Shown here: positions 16,794 through 25,677 of the stretch, piece by piece | How positions within the stretch are numbered: the stretch's first letter is position 1 | Layout of the letters: every line of letters begins with the position of its first letter | NCBI RefSeq assembly: GCF_030269485.1 | Contig: NZ_BSTL01000029.1 | Span: 1-64,000, forward strand | Origin: Actinoplanes sp. NBRC 103695 | GTDB lineage: Bacteria; Actinomycetota; Actinomycetes; Mycobacteriales; Micromonosporaceae | DNA: 64,000 nucleotides | Reading direction: 5' to 3' | Made by a program: the position numbers and the translations under genes | Notes under the pieces: model-generated | Told to the model about the DNA's origin: nothing | What the model saw: only the letters and a program-made list of their open reading frames with translations | Database searches by the model: none

Positions 16794-18797
16794 ATGACGG
16801 ACGCTCTCCTCTCCGAGACCGATTTCGCCGACGCGGTCGATCGGGCGCGGGCCGCCGCCTCGTCGTACTACGACACCGGCGACGTGCTGATGACCGACGC
16901 CGACTACGACGCGCTGCTCGACCGCATCACCGAGGCGAAAGGGGAACACCCGGACTGGGACGACCGGGGTGTCCTGACCCGGGTCGCGGCGGGCGCGTCC
17001 GCCGGCGGCGACGTGCGCCATCCGGTGCCGATGATGTCGCTGGACAAGATCACCGGTGAGGACGGCGTCCGCGCGTTCGTCGCGACCCTCGGCGGCGAGC
17101 CCTGCCTGGTTGAGGTCAAGCTCGACGGGCTGGCGATCCGCGTGGAGTACGCCTCGGGCCGGCTCGCCCTGGCCGCGCTGCGCGGCGACGGCAGCAGCGG
17201 CGAGAACGTCACCGCCCAGGTGTTGCGCGGCGTCGCCGGTCTGCCCGCCCGGCTCGGCACCCCGTGGACGGGTGAGGTCCGCGGCGAGGTCTACATGACG
17301 GTCGACGACTTCGAGGCCGCCAGCGCCAACCGGGTCGCCGCCGGCGCCAAGGCGTTCATCAACTCGCGCGGGGCGGTCGCCGGGTCGATCCGCAGCGTCG
17401 ACCGCGCCTACGAGACCCCGATGACCTTCGCGGCGTACGACATCTCCGGCACGTTCGCCTCGCATCGCGAGCGCATGGCCCACGCGGCCGAGCTCGGCTT
17501 CCCCGCGGCCGGGCAGCTCGCCACCGGCGACATCGAGGTCGCCGGCGACGCGGCGGCCGCGCTGGCCGCCATCGCGCACATCGGTGAGCTGCGCCGCGGC
17601 CTCTCGTTCCCGATCGACGGCGCGGTGCTCACCGCCGATCTCGAGTCGACGCGCCGGCGGCTCGGCTCGGCCAGCCGCACGCCGTACTGGGCGGCCGCGT
17701 TCAAATACCCCGCCGACACCGGCTCGACGGTGCTGCGTGACATCGAGGTGCGGGTCGGGCGTACCGGTCGCATCTCGCTGCGCGCCGTGCTCGACCCGGT
17801 CTTCGTCGACGGCACCACCATCACGTACGCGACGTTGCACAACCCCAAGTTCGTCGAGGACCAGGGCCTCGCCATCGGCCAGACCGTCGCCGTGTGGCGG
17901 GCCGGGGACGTCATCCCCCGCGTCACCGCGCCGATCGGCGAGCAGCCGCACGGCCTCACCCCGTGGACGCCGCCCGAGACCTGCCCGCAGTGCGGCGAGC
18001 CGTGGGACAAGTCCAGCCTGCTGTGGCGCTGTCACACCGCCTCGTGCAGCGCCACCAACGCGCTGGAGTATTGGTGCAGCCGCGAGGCCCTGGACGTCGA
18101 GGGAGCGGGCGAGGCGCTCTGCGTCGCCCTGGTCAGCACCGGCCTCGCCACCGACGTCGCCGACCTGTACTCGCTCACCGAGGAACAGCTGGCCGAGCTC
18201 CCGGTCGGCAACACCAAGGCGGGTGGTGTCGTCCTGCTCGGCAAGCTCAACGCCGCCAAGGTGATCGCCTCGCTGGAAAACAGCAAGACCCAGCCGTTCA
18301 ACCGGGTCATCACCGGCCTGGGCATCCGGATGACCGGCCGCAGTGTCGGGCGCTGGCTGGCTGCCCGCTTCAAGACCATGGACGCGCTGCGCGCCGCGAC
18401 CGTCGAGGAGATCGCCGAGATCGACAAGATGGGCCTGATCAAGGCGCAGCACGTGGTGGACGGCCTCGCCGCCATGTCCGGCGTCATCGACCGGCTCGCC
18501 GCCGCCGGCGTCACCATGAGCGTCCCCGAGACCACGGGCGGCAAACCCCTCGAGGGCAAGACGTACGTGGTCAGCGGCAGCGTCCCCGGCTACACGCGTA
18601 CGACGGTGAGCGAACGCATCGAGCAACTCGGCGGCCGGGCCAGCGGCAGCGTCTCGGCCACCACCACGGCGCTGGTCACCTCCGAGACCACGACGGCCAA
18701 GGCCACGAAGGCGGCCAAGCTCGGCATCCCCATCATCGACCCGGCCGCCTTCGCCGACCTGCTGGCGGACCGAGTCGTGCCGCAGAGCCGAGGCTAG
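16794..18797 (+). CDS. NAD+-dependent DNA ligase, divergent paralogue
   Basis: A 667-aa ligase with the full bacterial LigA layout: Ia domain (YYDTGDVLMTDADYDALLDRI), adenylation domain with K109 in VEVKLDG, OB fold, zinc finger (C397, C400, C413, C418), helix-hairpin-helix region and C-terminal BRCT (about 585-667). It seals nicks using NAD+. Several signature segments differ from typical actinobacterial LigA: MMSLDKITG instead of MLSLDNAF and VEVKLDGLAI instead of E-x-K-[IV]-D-G-x-A-[IV]-S. This suggests a second ligase rather than the replicative one. It sits in no DNA-repair operon. An essential housekeeping role cannot be excluded without the rest of the genome. Confidence 0.92.
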   Translation: MTDALLSETDFADAVDRARAAASSYYDTGDVLMTDADYDALLDRITEAKGEHPDWDDRGVLTRVAAGASAGGDVRHPVPMMSLDKITGEDGVRAFVATLGGEPCLVEVKLDGLAIRVEYASGRLALAALRGDGSSGENVTAQVLRGVAGLPARLGTPWTGEVRGEVYMTVDDFEAASANRVAAGAKAFINSRGAVAGSIRSVDRAYETPMTFAAYDISGTFASHRERMAHAAELGFPAAGQLATGDIEVAGDAAAALAAIAHIGELRRGLSFPIDGAVLTADLESTRRRLGSASRTPYWAAAFKYPADTGSTVLRDIEVRVGRTGRISLRAVLDPVFVDGTTITYATLHNPKFVEDQGLAIGQTVAVWRAGDVIPRVTAPIGEQPHGLTPWTPPETCPQCGEPWDKSSLLWRCHTASCSATNALEYWCSREALDVEGAGEALCVALVSTGLATDVADLYSLTEEQLAELPVGNTKAGGVVLLGKLNAAKVIASLENSKTQPFNRVITGLGIRMTGRSVGRWLAARFKTMDALRAATVEEIAEIDKMGLIKAQHVVDGLAAMSGVIDRLAAAGVTMSVPETTGGKPLEGKTYVVSGSVPGYTRTTVSERIEQLGGRASGSVSATTTALVTSETTTAKATKAAKLGIPIIDPAAFADLLADRVVPQSRG

Positions 18798-18807
18798 GGT
18801 GGCACCC

Positions 18808-19500
18808 GTGTCGAGTCGACGAACCTCCGCTGTCCGCCGGCCCCGCCAAGGACCGCCCAAGCCGCCCCAGGCACCCGCGGACCTGTCGCTGGCGAACGCT
18901 CTCCAGCTCGACATCGAGCACGAGCAGACCGTCGAGGCGGTCGCCTACTACGACGCCGACCTCGCCGGCGCCGACGCGGAGGGCGTCGAGTTCCGCCAGT
19001 GCCGTTTCCGCAAGGCCAGCCTGGCGGGCGCGGCCCTGTCCCGGGTCCGCATGGCCGACTGCCTGATCGAGACGTGCGACCTGTCCAACCTGAAGGTGGA
19101 CGGCGCGGCGTTCGACCGGATCAAGGTCTCGGGTACGCGGATGACCGGCCTCGCGTGCTACGGCGGCCTGGTCAGCGACGCGACCTTCGTCGACTGCAAG
19201 TCCGACCTGACGAACTGGCGGCAGACACGCCTCGACCGGGTCACGTTCCAGAAGTGCAACCTGGCCGGCGCGGACTTCACCGACGCCGACCTGCGCGGCG
19301 CGAGCTTCACCGACTGCGACCTGACCCGCGCCCAGTTCCACAAGGCGACGATGACCGGCGCCCGGTTCCGCAACTGCGAGTTGCAGGGCATCGGCGGCAT
19401 CACCAGCTGGGAGGGCGCGATCATCCACCCCGACGACCTGCTGGCCATGTCCTACCTCATGGCCGGCGCCCTCGGCATCGTCGTCGACGACCGGAACTGA
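18808..19500 (+). CDS. Pentapeptide-repeat protein
   Basis: A 230-aa protein. The start GTG 18808 has AGGGTGG about six bases upstream; GTG 18799 would add three residues. After a basic Pro-rich N-terminus, residues about 50-205 form A-[DN]-[LF]-x-x repeats (for example AGADAEGVEFRQCRF, LAGADFTDADLRGASFTDCDL), which fold into a right-handed beta-helix. Such proteins can mimic DNA (Qnr/MfpA type) or act as scaffolds, but most have no known role. It lies 10 bases after the ligase stop. The high cysteine content of the repeat faces is slightly unusual. Confidence 0.9.
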   Translation: MSSRRTSAVRRPRQGPPKPPQAPADLSLANALQLDIEHEQTVEAVAYYDADLAGADAEGVEFRQCRFRKASLAGAALSRVRMADCLIETCDLSNLKVDGAAFDRIKVSGTRMTGLACYGGLVSDATFVDCKSDLTNWRQTRLDRVTFQKCNLAGADFTDADLRGASFTDCDLTRAQFHKATMTGARFRNCELQGIGGITSWEGAIIHPDDLLAMSYLMAGALGIVVDDRN

Positions 19501-19530
19501 TCTTTGCCGGGGGCTGCCACACTCGGGCGC

Positions 19531-20091
19531 GTGAGAAAAGTCGGCGAGTCCGTGGTGGCGTTCGTCGTGCCGATGGCCGTGTTCGCCGTCATCCTCTCGG
19601 TGATCGGCCTGATCAGCGAGGTCGTCGGCATCGCACAGCAGACCCCCGTCCAGCGGGGCATAGACGCCCACACCGTCAAGGTGACGGGCACCTACGCCGG
19701 TTACGACGACGGCTCGAAGTTCCACGACCCGACGTACACCCTCTCCTACCTGTACGAGGACGAGCCGTACAGCACGCCGCTGCGCAGCCTGCCCGGCAAC
19801 CACTCGTTCGGTGACCAGTTCTGCGTCGAGATCGACGCCGAGCAGCCGACGAACGGCCGCGTGTGCGGTACTCTCGGCGGCCTCGCCGACGCCCGGTCCG
19901 GTCTGCGGACGGGCCTTCTGTTCCTGGGAACGGCGCTGCTGGTCCTGCTGGTGATCTGGAGGCTCGGCCACGCACGCGGTTTCCGGCGGCGGCGGACGAC
20001 CACCACCCAGGTGCGGGGCCTGGGGAATCGCCAGCGCCGCAAGCCCGCCCGCGGGTCGCGAGCCCGCGCACGGCGGGCCGGGCGGCGCTGA
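19531..20091 (+). CDS. Two-helix membrane protein, DUF3592-like
   Basis: A 186-aa protein with one transmembrane helix at about 6-32, an extracytoplasmic domain of about 80 residues (VKVTGTYAGYDDGSKFHDPTYTLSYLYEDEPY, the DUF3592-like beta domain) and a second helix at about 125-145. A very basic C-terminal tail follows. GTG 19531 is chosen because it starts just before the first helix; TTG 19504 is the alternative. Function unknown. Confidence 0.75.
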   Translation: MRKVGESVVAFVVPMAVFAVILSVIGLISEVVGIAQQTPVQRGIDAHTVKVTGTYAGYDDGSKFHDPTYTLSYLYEDEPYSTPLRSLPGNHSFGDQFCVEIDAEQPTNGRVCGTLGGLADARSGLRTGLLFLGTALLVLLVIWRLGHARGFRRRRTTTTQVRGLGNRQRRKPARGSRARARRAGRR

Positions 20092-20109
20092 TCGCGGTAC
20101 GGTCGGCTC

Positions 20110-20523
20110 ATGTCCGGCCCCGGAGACGTACCCGCGGAGATCGTGGACCGGTTGCGGCCGATCTGCCTGGGGCTGCCCGAGACGTACGAGGAGCCGGCCT
20201 GGATCGGCGTCCGCTGGCGGATTCGCAAACGGACGGTCGCCCATGTCTACATGCCGGACCTCGAGCGCTATCCGTTCTACGCCCGGTACGCGACCGCCGG
20301 CGAGCCGCCGACCGTGATGACGTTCCGTGTGCCCGCCGACGAACTGCTCGGCCTGACCGCCGGCTTCCCGTTCTTCCGAGCCGACTGGGGCGGCAACGTC
20401 GCGGGTGTTCTGCTCGGTGACCACACCGACTGGACCGAGATCGCCGAGCTGCTCGCCGACAGCTACTGCGAGATGGCCCCGAAGTCCCTGGCCGCCCAGG
20501 TCGCCCTCCCGCCGCCCACCTGA
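20110..20523 (+). CDS. MmcQ/YjbR-like (CyaY-fold) protein
   Basis: A 137-aa cytoplasmic protein with the MmcQ/YjbR pattern: LRPICLGLPETYEEPAW, then W-R-I-R-K-R-T-V-A-H-V, and a late DHTDWTEIAELLADSYCEMAPKSL segment. These DNA-binding-like double-wing folds are common single-gene proteins in actinomycetes and have no defined function. It starts 18 bases after the preceding membrane protein. Confidence 0.87.
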   Translation: MSGPGDVPAEIVDRLRPICLGLPETYEEPAWIGVRWRIRKRTVAHVYMPDLERYPFYARYATAGEPPTVMTFRVPADELLGLTAGFPFFRADWGGNVAGVLLGDHTDWTEIAELLADSYCEMAPKSLAAQVALPPPT

Positions 20524-20590
20524 TCCTCGGCCCGACCGGGGCAACCCTAGGTCGTTGCACGCGCCTTGCCGGTCGTGGTTGGCTCGCCCG

Positions 20591-21259
20591 GTGGACCTTT
20601 TGTTGACGTCGAGCGGTCTGCGCAACGACTCCTTGCGGGATGCTCTGCGGGACATGCTGGGAAAGCCGTTCGGGTCGGCGAACGTCGTGTACGTTCCGAC
20701 GGCGTCCGTCGCCGAGCCCGGCGACCACGGATGGTTCGTCGCGAACCTGGTCCGGCTGCACGGCCTCGGCTGGCGTGAGTTCGACGTCCTGGAGCTGAAC
20801 GGTCTCCCTCGGCAGATGGTGCTCGACCGGCTGCGCCACGCCGACGTCATCTACGCCGAGGGCGGCAACCACTATCACCTCGCGCGCAGCATCACCGGCA
20901 ACAACCTGGCCGACGACTTCCTGGAGGCGCTGGAGAGCCGGGTCTACGTGGGCTCCAGCGCCGGATCGATGATTTTCAGCCGGAACCTCACAGCGCACTC
21001 CGCCGACGTCATCGGGGACGCGGCAGACCTGCACGTGCTCGGCGCGACCACCGTGGAGTCGCCCTTCGGCCTCTTCGACTGGTACCTGAAGCCGCACCTG
21101 GACTCGCCCGAGTTCCCGGAGCGGGACGATGCCTGGGCCGATCGCATCGCCGGGCGGGCGGACTTCCCGATCTACTTCATCGACGACCAGACGGCTGTCC
21201 GCGTCCGTGACGACAAGGTGGACGTCGTCTCCGAAGGCCGGTGGCGGTTCCATCCGTAA
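20591..21259 (+). CDS. Peptidase E-like S51 serine peptidase
   Basis: A 222-aa member of the S51 family (aspartyl dipeptidase / cyanophycinase fold). GTG 20591 gives the expected start [DL]LLLTSSGL. The nucleophile elbow is GSSAGSM with S123, preceded by DVIYAEGGNHYHLARSI, the segment that in the family contributes to the active site; H175-region histidine is in WYLKPHLD. Cytoplasmic, probably cleaving Asp-containing dipeptides. It is monocistronic; the next gene is on the other strand. Confidence 0.88.
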   Translation: MDLLLTSSGLRNDSLRDALRDMLGKPFGSANVVYVPTASVAEPGDHGWFVANLVRLHGLGWREFDVLELNGLPRQMVLDRLRHADVIYAEGGNHYHLARSITGNNLADDFLEALESRVYVGSSAGSMIFSRNLTAHSADVIGDAADLHVLGATTVESPFGLFDWYLKPHLDSPEFPERDDAWADRIAGRADFPIYFIDDQTAVRVRDDKVDVVSEGRWRFHP

Positions 21260-21283
21260 CTCCACGCAGCGGCCGGCGGCACC

Positions 21284-21619
21284 TCAGGCGACCCGTGGCA
21301 CTCCACCCATCGGCAGCGCTGACCTGCTCACATCGCCGGTCTGGTCGGGGGAGGGCGCCACCGACGGAGAAGTCGTCGCGGTCGCCTCCACGTCCGCGAA
21401 CGGTGTGCCGCCCGACGGATCGACCTGTGACAACACCTCCATCAGCCGGGCCACATCGCCGACGGCAAGCTGGAAGGTGCCTTTGCACACGGTGCCGGCC
21501 CACAACGACACGACGACCGTGCCACGACCCTCGTGGTAGCTGACCCGCATCCTTCGGTCGCCGCCGCGCAGATCGGTGAACAGATCACCCACGGCCGGCA
21601 TCGGAAAGACCTCGCCCAT
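21284..21619 (-). CDS. Conserved actinobacterial hypothetical protein
   Basis: A 111-aa protein from ATG 21619. The first 75 residues are a compact beta domain (LRGGDRRMRVSYHEGRGTVVVSLWAGTVCKGTFQLAVGDVARL) known from many actinomycete hypothetical proteins; the rest is a flexible Ser/Pro/Thr tail. The open frame continues upstream with arginine-rich translation overlapping the divergent kinase region and is unlikely to be used. Function unknown. Confidence 0.7.
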   Translation of the reverse strand: MGEVFPMPAVGDLFTDLRGGDRRMRVSYHEGRGTVVVSLWAGTVCKGTFQLAVGDVARLMEVLSQVDPSGGTPFADVEATATTSPSVAPSPDQTGDVSRSALPMGGVPRVA

Positions 21620-21816
21620 CACCGCAGTCTTGCGGATCGACGACCTCTGGTAAAGACCGGCCACCGCGGCGGGTCGATCAAGGCTGTGCCGGGCCCTCGA
21701 GCGGACCACCGAAGACGACCGGCAGCAACGACGCCAAGAACGGCGGGCAGGACGGCGGGCCGGACGGCGGGCGGCATGGCCAGGAACTCGGCGCAGGCTG
21801 CCTGTACCTTGTCGGG

Positions 21817-23151
21817 GTGCCAGAAGCGCTGTCGTCACGGGATCCGGCGAGCATCGGCCCGTACCGATTGGTCGGCCGGCTCGGCGAGGGCGGCATGGGC
21901 ACCGTCTACCTCGCCACCGACGCCGGCGGGCGGCGGGTGGCCGTCAAGGTGGTGCGCGGTCATCTCGCCGCCGATCCCGAGTTCGCGCTGCGCTTCCGCC
22001 GCGAGATCGACGGGGCCCGTCAGGTGCCGCCGTTCTGCACCGCCGAGGTGCTGGACGCGGACCCCGACCACGTCCCGCCGTACCTGGTCGTCGAATATGT
22101 CGACGGTCCCAGCCTGGCCGACGTGATCGAGCGGGACGGGCCGCTGACCGCGTCGAACCTGCACGCGCTCGCGATCGGCGTGGCCACCGCCCTGACCGCC
22201 ATCCACGGCGCCGGGGTGATCCACCGCGACCTGAAGCCGCGCAACGTCCTGCTGCCGCCGGGCAGCCCCAAGGTGATCGACTTCGGCATCGCCCACGCGG
22301 TGCGGTCGTCCCGGCTGACCGCCGAGAACCAGCTGGTCGGCACGGTCGGCTACATGGCGCCGGAGCGCTTCGACCCGCGGCCGGGCGCCCCGGTCGAGCC
22401 GTCCGCCGACATCTTCTCGTGGGGCGCGGTCGTCACCCTCGCCGGGACCGGCCACGAGCCGTTCAGCGCACCGACGCCGATGGCCACGGCGGCCCGCATC
22501 GTCACCGAGGAGCCGAACCTCGACGGCCTGCACGGAGCGCTGCGTGACCTGGTGGCCGAGGCGCTCGCCAAGGACCCGGCCGGCCGCCCGACGGCGCGCG
22601 AGTTGCTGGACCGCCTCCTGCACTCCGGGACGGAGCACGGCGCCACGGTTCTGCTGGACAAGCCGGACCTGCGCGCCGCGGTCGACGGCGTGACCTGGCG
22701 TTACCCTGTTCGTCGTCGGCGTGGCCGCTGGATCGGCGCTGCCGCGGCGGCGGTGCTGCTGGCCGGCGCGGGAGTCGTACCGCTGCTCAAGGGGTCCGAA
22801 CAACCGAGAGCGACCCCCGCACCACCCCCGGCCGCGTCGTCACCACCGCCCGCCGCGGAATGGATCGGCGAACTGAAGCAGAGCTTCGGCAGCGCACAGC
22901 CGGTGCATCTGCGGCTCGCGCCGGAGGAGGACCAGGGCACGATCAGGTACCCGCGTCTCGGCTGCTCGGGGACGGTCCGGGTGACCAGCCGGACCAGTGA
23001 GAAGATCGTCCTGGTCGAGCGCATCGACACCGGCACGTGCAGCCCGCGCGGCGACATCGTGCTGTGGCCGACCGGACCCGACACGATGCTGCTCGACTAC
23101 ACCCCCGCCGGCGGCAGGTACACCGCCCGCGCCTCGATGACGAGGAACTGA
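21817..23151 (+). CDS. Membrane-anchored serine/threonine protein kinase
   Basis: A 444-aa Hanks-type kinase starting at GTG 21817. Catalytic features: glycine loop LGEGGMGTVY (25-34), K44 in VAVK, catalytic D138 in HRDLKPRN, D155 in DFG, and GTVGYMAPE. A basic stop (RRRRGRW) precedes one transmembrane helix at about 303-322, and then comes an extracellular Pro-rich linker plus a ~100-residue beta domain (LGCSGTVRVTSRTSEKIVLVERID). It should phosphorylate cytoplasmic proteins in response to an outside signal. Its stop is three bases from the next start, so the adjacent antiporter is the most obvious partner. Confidence 0.94.
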   Translation: MPEALSSRDPASIGPYRLVGRLGEGGMGTVYLATDAGGRRVAVKVVRGHLAADPEFALRFRREIDGARQVPPFCTAEVLDADPDHVPPYLVVEYVDGPSLADVIERDGPLTASNLHALAIGVATALTAIHGAGVIHRDLKPRNVLLPPGSPKVIDFGIAHAVRSSRLTAENQLVGTVGYMAPERFDPRPGAPVEPSADIFSWGAVVTLAGTGHEPFSAPTPMATAARIVTEEPNLDGLHGALRDLVAEALAKDPAGRPTARELLDRLLHSGTEHGATVLLDKPDLRAAVDGVTWRYPVRRRRGRWIGAAAAAVLLAGAGVVPLLKGSEQPRATPAPPPAASSPPPAAEWIGELKQSFGSAQPVHLRLAPEEDQGTIRYPRLGCSGTVRVTSRTSEKIVLVERIDTGTCSPRGDIVLWPTGPDTMLLDYTPAGGRYTARASMTRN

Positions 23152-23154
23152 CTC

Positions 23155-24738
23155 GTGTCCAGTCTCGCCCTGGTGGTCGCGATCGGCGTCGTGGTCCTGG
23201 TGTGCTCGGGCGCCTCCCGGCGGTTCGGGGTCGCGCCGCCGGTGCTGCTGCTCGTGTCCGGCATCCTGATCGGGTTCGTGCCGGCGCTGCGGCAGGTGCA
23301 TCTGCCGCCGGAAGCGGTCCTGCTGTTGTTCCTGCCGCTGCTGCTCTACTGGGAGAGCTTCACCTCGTCGTTGCGGGAGATCCGCAGCAACCTGCGCGTG
23401 ATCGTCATGTTGAGCACGTTGCTGGTCGCGGCGACGGCGGCGGGTGTCGCGGTGGCGGCGCACGCGTTCGGCCTGCCGTGGGGTCCGGCGTGGGTGCTCG
23501 GCGCGGCGGTCGCCCCGACGGACGCGACGGCGGTCGGGGTGCTCGGCCGGATCCTGCCGCGCCGGCTCGCCGCCACGCTGCGGGCGGAAAGCCTGGTCAA
23601 CGACGGTACGGCGCTGGTCATCTACGCGCTGGCGGTCGGCGTGACCCTGGGCGAGGAGCATGTCAGCGCCGGACGGCTGGGCGGCATGTTCGCGCTGTCC
23701 TATCTGGGCGGCGTCGCCATCGGCGCGGCGGTCACGTTCGTCAGCGTGCGGGTGCGGCGCCGGTTGACCGATCCGTTCCAGCACAACGTGCTCGCGGTGG
23801 TGACGCCGCTGACCGCGTACCTGATCGCCGAACTCGTCGAGGTCTCCGGCGTGCTCGCGGTGGTCGTGGCGGGCCTGTGGGTCGGCCGGGTGTCGCCGCG
23901 GCTGTTCCCCGGCCCCGCCCGGCAGTACGTGCGCACGGTGATGAGTTTCCTGACCGCCCTGGCCAACGCGGCGCTGTTCGTGCTGGTCGGACTGGAGGCG
24001 CAGAACGCCGTTCGCGGTTTGAGCAGCGTCGGGCTGGTCACCGGCGCGGTGATGGTCGCCGGGGTGAGCGCGGTGGTCATCGCGGTGCGGTTCGGCTGGC
24101 TGTTCACCAGCCCGTATGTGATCCGCCTGGTCGACCGCCGCGAGGTGCAGCGGGACCGGCGGCTGGGTGCGCGTCCGCGGGTGGTGATGGCGGCTGCCGG
24201 TTTCCGCGGCGCGGTGTCGCTGGCGGCGGCGCTGGCCGTGCCGCACACGCTGGGTTCGGGGGAACGGTTCCCGGACCGGGACCTGATCGTGTTCGTGACT
24301 TCGGGCGTGATCGCGGTGACGTTGCTGGTCCAGGCGCCGCTGCTGCCGCGGGTGCTGCGCTGGGCACGGCTGGGCGATGACGGCGCGGCCGACGAGGAGC
24401 GCCGCCGCGTCGAGATCCACGCGACCGAGCGGGCGCTGGCCTCGTTGCCCGAGCTGGCCGCCGACCGGGGCACCGACGACAAGATCACCGACCAGTTGCG
24501 TACGGAGTACGAGCGCCGCCTCGGCGTCCTGCGCGCCGGCGCCGGCGACTCCGGCGGCGCCGAGGCGGCGGAGCAGGACCGGCAGTACGCCGACCTGCAC
24601 CTGGCCGTCATCGGGCACAAGCACGACACCGTCGTCCGGATGCGTGACCAGGGCGAGATCGACGACGCGGTCCTGGTCAAGGTCCAGAACGCCCTCGACC
24701 TGGAGGCGGTGAATCTGGCCCGCCGCAGCGGCGGTTGA
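23155..24738 (+). CDS. CPA1-family Na+/H+ antiporter
   Basis: A 527-aa transporter with about 12 membrane helices. CPA1 signature segments are intact: LLLFLPLLLYWESF, APTDATAVGVLGR and ESLVNDGTALVIY, where the acidic residues bind and exchange cations. A cytoplasmic tail of about 120 residues after the last helix has a short coiled region (LRTEYERRLGVLRAG). It exports Na+ or K+ in exchange for protons. It directly follows the kinase gene, which suggests phosphorylation-dependent control of the tail. Confidence 0.93.
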   Translation: MSSLALVVAIGVVVLVCSGASRRFGVAPPVLLLVSGILIGFVPALRQVHLPPEAVLLLFLPLLLYWESFTSSLREIRSNLRVIVMLSTLLVAATAAGVAVAAHAFGLPWGPAWVLGAAVAPTDATAVGVLGRILPRRLAATLRAESLVNDGTALVIYALAVGVTLGEEHVSAGRLGGMFALSYLGGVAIGAAVTFVSVRVRRRLTDPFQHNVLAVVTPLTAYLIAELVEVSGVLAVVVAGLWVGRVSPRLFPGPARQYVRTVMSFLTALANAALFVLVGLEAQNAVRGLSSVGLVTGAVMVAGVSAVVIAVRFGWLFTSPYVIRLVDRREVQRDRRLGARPRVVMAAAGFRGAVSLAAALAVPHTLGSGERFPDRDLIVFVTSGVIAVTLLVQAPLLPRVLRWARLGDDGAADEERRRVEIHATERALASLPELAADRGTDDKITDQLRTEYERRLGVLRAGAGDSGGAEAAEQDRQYADLHLAVIGHKHDTVVRMRDQGEIDDAVLVKVQNALDLEAVNLARRSGG

Positions 24739-24784
24739 CGGCCTCGCGACGGCGTGTCGGGCGTTGGCGATACCTGGTGATGGT

Positions 24785-25093
24785 TCATGGAGTGACGGGC
24801 CGCTCGGCGCGGGTCGCGATGTCCTGCAGGGCCGCGACGTGGCGGCTCAGGGCGGTCCGGCCGGCCTCGGACAGATTGATCCAGGTGCGCGGCCGCTTGC
24901 CGACATAGCCCTTGCGCACCTCGACATACCCACCGTCGGCCAGCGCGGAGATCCGCTTGGACAGGGTCGAGTCGCTGACCTCGACGGCGTCGCGCACGAA
25001 GGCGAACTCGGCCCACTCGGTCCCCGCCAGCAGAGCCACGATGGCCAGCCGGGTCGGATCGAGCAGGGCCGGGTCGATCTTTGCCTCGGTCAC
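24785..25093 (-). CDS. Small winged-helix transcriptional regulator (HTH_27/MarR-like)
   Basis: A 102-aa regulator. GTG 25093 is fixed by a 4-base overlap with the preceding gene's stop. It contains LLDPTRLAIVALLAGTEWAEFAFVRDAVEVSDSTLSKRISALADGGYVEVRKG, typical of single-domain winged-helix proteins that repress their own operon, followed by a wing with R-P-R-T-W. The paired AAGTACTT motifs upstream of the operon are its likely operator. Confidence 0.88.
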   Translation of the reverse strand: MTEAKIDPALLDPTRLAIVALLAGTEWAEFAFVRDAVEVSDSTLSKRISALADGGYVEVRKGYVGKRPRTWINLSEAGRTALSRHVAALQDIATRAERPVTP

Positions 25094-25551
25094 CGCCGGG
25101 CCTCGCGGGTCAGCACCCGGCGCTGCCACCACGGTCCGACCGCGGCCAGGAGCAGCCCGCCGGTCAGGCTCGTCCACAGCGCGACGTGCGGGGTGTGCAG
25201 GCTCGCGGCGAGGGCCGAGCCGCCGATGAGCAGCACGATCACCAGGCCGGACCAGAGCAGGGCCGCCGAGTCGTGCGGGATCCGCGGACGCACCTGCCGC
25301 CGGAGCAGGCTGCCGCCCCGGCGGGTGTTGCCGAGCACGACGACGAGCAGCAGCAGGCCGACCACCATCGAACCCCAGTCGCCGGCGAACCCCGGCCTCT
25401 GGTCGATCAGGACCCCCCAGGCCACGGTCAGCACTCCGGCGCCGATCCAGATCCAGCGTGACTGCCCCGAGGCGGCGGCGGTCTGCGTCCGGCGCCGCTC
25501 GACGTCCCGCAGCGCGTCCCGGGCTTCTTCCGGCGTGGGCGTGGCTTTCAT
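25090..25551 (-). CDS. Four-helix membrane protein of a regulator operon
   Basis: A 153-aa integral membrane protein from ATG 25551 behind GGAGGTG. The start is basic and helical (PEEARDALRDVERRRTQT), then four membrane segments follow in two pairs, separated by a basic loop RRGGSLLRRQVRPRIPHD. First gene of a two-gene operon with the winged-helix regulator. Many actinomycetes carry this pair, where the regulator senses an unknown signal and controls the membrane protein. Function unknown. Confidence 0.82.
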   Translation of the reverse strand: MKATPTPEEARDALRDVERRRTQTAAASGQSRWIWIGAGVLTVAWGVLIDQRPGFAGDWGSMVVGLLLLVVVLGNTRRGGSLLRRQVRPRIPHDSAALLWSGLVIVLLIGGSALAASLHTPHVALWTSLTGGLLLAAVGPWWQRRVLTREARR

Positions 25552-25573
25552 CGTGCACCTCCGAGCGCTAGGG

Positions 25574-25601
25574 AAAATACTTGCTCCATTGGAAAGTACT
25601 T
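25574..25601. promoter_or_regulatory. Two AAGTACTT-type half operators, 19 bases apart
   Basis: AAAATACTT at 25574-25582 and AAAGTACTT at 25593-25601 lie upstream of the ATG at 25551 and between divergent genes. The second contains the perfect palindrome AAGTACTT. A 19-base repeat distance (about two helical turns) puts both on one face of the DNA, which suits two dimers of the small regulator. Confidence 0.55.
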
Positions 25602-25677
25602 CCCTCAGAGCGGATCGGCAAGTCGAGTGCGAATCGTTGCGAGACGATGGCTTGTGTCCGGTGCGTACGCTGCGGCC

